Origin: Mediterranea sp. (in: CFB group bacteria)
Lineage (GTDB): Bacteria; Bacteroidota; Bacteroidia; Bacteroidales; Bacteroidaceae
DNA: 37,413 bases
Reading direction: 5' to 3'
Assembly (NCBI GenBank): GCA_031258135.1
Contig: JAIRNG010000009.1
Span: 1-37,413 of the forward strand
Shown piece after piece: positions 35,735-37,413 of this stretch; the first letter of the stretch is position 1, and each line of letters starts with the position of its first letter. A program made the translations under genes and the position numbers. The notes under the pieces were generated by a model. That model was not told the origin of the DNA. It saw only the letters and a program-made list of their open reading frames with translations, and ran no database searches.

Positions 35735-35766
35735 CTTGCAAAGCCGGAATGGAAGCACTATATTTG
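35735..35766 (+). promoter_or_regulatory. Promoter of the OmpA-like/DUF3575 gene
   Basis: CTTG (35735-35738; TTG matches), a 20-nt spacer, then a perfect TATATTTG at 35759-35766. Predicted leader about 50 nt. Confidence 0.7.
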
Positions 35767-35821
35767 CATTATCAGCCTCATGTAAGGGGACGGACGTTTT
35801 CAAAACTGTAACAAAACAATT

Positions 35822-37207
35822 ATGTATCATTATTTGCGATTAAGATTATATCGGTACCTGCTGTTCGCAGGTCTGTTTCTGGCCTTCCCGCCCTGTGTAG
35901 GTCAGGTATCCTTCCCCGTCCGGACCGCGGCGGATTCCCTGTATCGTCATATTTCCCGTGGGATGAGCGACAGGGTGAGTTGCCATTTCACTTACGCCCA
36001 GGGTAGCAGTACGATTTTCCCCGGATTAGGTAATAATGCGGCGGAGTTGAAGAAGCTGGATGCGTTTGTCGCTCAGGCGCTCTCCTATTCCAACCTGTCC
36101 ATTTCCCGTATCCGGTTGACCGGTTACTGTTCCATCGAGGGGAGTTCGACGCGGAACGAGGCATTGTCTTACGAACGGGTGGAGGGTTTCTACCGGTATC
36201 TGCACGAGCATTACCCCCGTCTTTCCCGTTATCCTTACGACCAGACCTGGGCGGGGGAAGACTGGGCCGGCCTGTCCGAGCGTGTCAAAGCTTCCCGGAT
36301 CAACGAGCGTGAAGAGGTGTTGGAAATCATCCGCCGCGTTCGTTCGTATGATACCCGTGAGGCCCTGTTGGCGAAGTTGAACGGCGGCCGCCCCTGGCTT
36401 TTTATGGAGCATGAGATTTTCCCCCGGCTTCGCCGCGTGGAGTTGCGGATAGAGTATGCGAAAGCCCAACAAGCAGCCCACGAACCTGCAGCCGAAGCCC
36501 GCGAACCTGCAGCCTCACCCCGGCCCTCTCCAAAGGAGAGGGAGAAGAAAAATGATACCGCATGGTCTTCCTCCCTCTCCTTTGGAGAGGGCCGGGGTGA
36601 GGCTGCGGGTGCCCGGGGTGAGGCTGCGGGTGCCCGGGGTGAGGCTGCTTTCCGTTTCGCCCTTAAGACCAACCTGTTGCTTGCCGCCGGCGTTCAGTCC
36701 GACTTCAGCTATACCGCTCCCGTGGCCAACGCGGCGTTGGAGTATTTCATCACGCCAAGCTGGTCGGTGGAGGCGGGCGCTATGTACAGCTATTGGAGTT
36801 TCAATTCCGGCAAAGAGTTCCAGGGCGTTTCCGGTTACCGGCTGGAGCCCCGCTACCGGTTGGCTTTCCCGGGCGACCGCTTCGGAGTGTACCTTGGACT
36901 TTACGGCCGGATGGGTGATTATGACAGCCGGACAATAGACAGGAAACAAGGGACAACTGACGGCGGCGATGCGCAGGCCACACTCAACTATACGGGTGAC
37001 TATTGGGATGCCGGGGTTTCGGGTGGGTTCACCCTCCGGTTGGTGGGGAACCTGGGGTTGGAGATTGGCGTCCGTGGCGGATACGTGGCCACATCCCCCG
37101 ATAAATACACCCGCGACGGTGGACGGAACCGGTGGGAGAGCCGCTGGAAATACAACAAGGTGGGTGTAACGGACATCAACCTTAGTATCATTTACAATTT
37201 TCAATAA
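35822..37207 (+). CDS. OmpA-like/DUF3575 outer-membrane protein with repeat-built linker
   Basis: A 461-aa envelope protein with signal peptide YRYLLFAGLFLAFPPCVGQ (cleavage near residue 28). The N-terminal domain is OmpA-C-like (~45-215; ISRIRLTGYCSIEGSSTRNE, LSYERVEGFYRYLHEHYP), the peptidoglycan-binding fold. The C-terminal domain (~278-461) is DUF3575-like and probably a small beta-barrel (FRFALKTNLLLAAGVQSDFS to VGVTDINLSIIYNF). Between them, residues ~218-277 are low-complexity (EPAAEAR-EPAAS, SPRPSPKERE, LSFGEGRGEA, GARGEAA twice), encoded by repeat DNA. In related genomes DUF3575 genes often open fimbrial (FimA/Mfa1-type) loci, so such a locus may continue past the right edge; that is inference. 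Confidence 0.85.
   Translation: MYHYLRLRLYRYLLFAGLFLAFPPCVGQVSFPVRTAADSLYRHISRGMSDRVSCHFTYAQGSSTIFPGLGNNAAELKKLDAFVAQALSYSNLSISRIRLTGYCSIEGSSTRNEALSYERVEGFYRYLHEHYPRLSRYPYDQTWAGEDWAGLSERVKASRINEREEVLEIIRRVRSYDTREALLAKLNGGRPWLFMEHEIFPRLRRVELRIEYAKAQQAAHEPAAEAREPAASPRPSPKEREKKNDTAWSSSLSFGEGRGEAAGARGEAAGARGEAAFRFALKTNLLLAAGVQSDFSYTAPVANAALEYFITPSWSVEAGAMYSYWSFNSGKEFQGVSGYRLEPRYRLAFPGDRFGVYLGLYGRMGDYDSRTIDRKQGTTDGGDAQATLNYTGDYWDAGVSGGFTLRLVGNLGLEIGVRGGYVATSPDKYTRDGGRNRWESRWKYNKVGVTDINLSIIYNFQ
36479..36647 (+). repeat. Inverted palindromic-element pair plus 21-bp tandem repeats inside the DUF3575 gene
   Basis: CGAACCTGCAGCC occurs at 36481 and 36502 (21 bp apart). Palindromic element copy 2 starts at 36510, and copy 3 lies inverted, ending at 36605. 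The outer 35 nt of each (36510-36544 and 36571-36605) are exactly complementary across a 26-nt spacer. Then GCCCGGGGTGAGGCTG recurs with a 21-bp period to 36647. The whole block stays in frame. Confidence 0.88.
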
Positions 37208-37225
37208 TTTAATTTTCAAGTTATG

Positions 37226-37413
37226 AAAAAGACACGGATTTCACGGATTGCACGGATTTTACAACTCTCACGGATGAATACGGGTTTTAAACACAGAGAC
37301 ATGGAGTTACGGAGTTACACGGAGATAAAAAGAGAAAAGGAGAAAGTGGACACGGATTACGCGGATGAACACGGATTTCCATGCGGCATCGTAATTTTCA
37401 ATTTTCAATTTTC
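37226..37413. repeat. Dispersed repeats at the right edge
   Basis: The 206 nt after the DUF3575 stop are almost all repeats: CACGGAT units with 9-10 bp spacing (37230-37275), a second family (ACACAGAGACATGG, GGAGTTACACGGAG; about 37291-37325), CACGGAT units again (37350-37378), and a 7-bp-period AATTTTC run to the edge. Confidence 0.75.

Noticed and set aside
20721-36605. Transposon or insertion sequence origin for the palindromic elements
   Set aside because: No transposase, target-site duplication or longer terminal repeats were seen. They are short palindromes, better called REP/MITE-like.

Overview
The window reads as a Bacteroidales chromosome, probably Bacteroides or Parabacteroides. 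The evidence is two SusC/SusD pairs, signal-peptidase-II lipoproteins with acidic residues after the cysteine, a thiamine locus built as TonB receptor-PnuT-thiamine pyrophosphokinase, a BlaI/BlaR1-like pair with a TonB C-terminal domain, and several promoters that fit the Bacteroidetes pattern TTTG-(19-21 nt)-TAnnTTTG. The genus cannot be settled from the sequence alone. No rRNA, tRNA, transposase, integrase or CRISPR array was seen.

Layout. (1) 1-13.7 kb, plus strand: a SusC-like receptor cut by the window edge, its SusD partner, a frameshifted small lipoprotein (DUF6970-like), an AT-rich secreted M4 metalloprotease, an M14 zinc carboxypeptidase interrupted by an in-frame TAG, a GltS-type glutamate/Na+ symporter, a secreted C45-like N-terminal-cysteine amidohydrolase and a GNAT acetyltransferase. 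Together these suggest peptide or amide scavenging, with two lesions implying partial decay. (2) 13.8-16.9 kb, minus: a large secreted GH2 beta-galactosidase. (3) 17.1-17.4 kb: non-coding 22-bp repeats. (4) 17.5-19.4 kb, minus: a GNAT protein and an S41 lipoprotein protease. (5) 19.5-23.2 kb, minus: a thiamine scavenging operon (OM receptor, PnuT, thiamine pyrophosphokinase) behind a TPP riboswitch and a consensus promoter. (6) 23.3-25.1 kb, plus: a BlaI-type repressor with a palindromic operator over its own promoter, and an M56/BlaR1-like sensor protease fused to a TonB C-terminal domain. (7) 25.3-31.8 kb, minus: a three-gene glycan/nutrient uptake operon in the order DUF5125-like lipoprotein, SusC, SusD. 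(8) 32.2-35.1 kb: a membrane-anchored coiled-coil protein, malate dehydrogenase and a 2-Cys peroxiredoxin. (9) 35.1-35.6 kb: a repeat-rich intergenic region. (10) 35.8-37.2 kb, plus: an OmpA-like/DUF3575 outer-membrane protein whose linker is made of palindromic and 21-bp repeats. The window ends in dispersed repeats.

The most unusual feature is a palindromic repeat (core CCCTCTCC-AAA-GGAGAGGG) found three times, always within protein-coding sequence. One copy forms the N-terminus of PnuT. An inverted pair forms much of the linker of the DUF3575 protein. Other repeat families (CACGGAT units with 9-10 bp period, and several 21-22 bp arrays) fill most gaps between transcription units.
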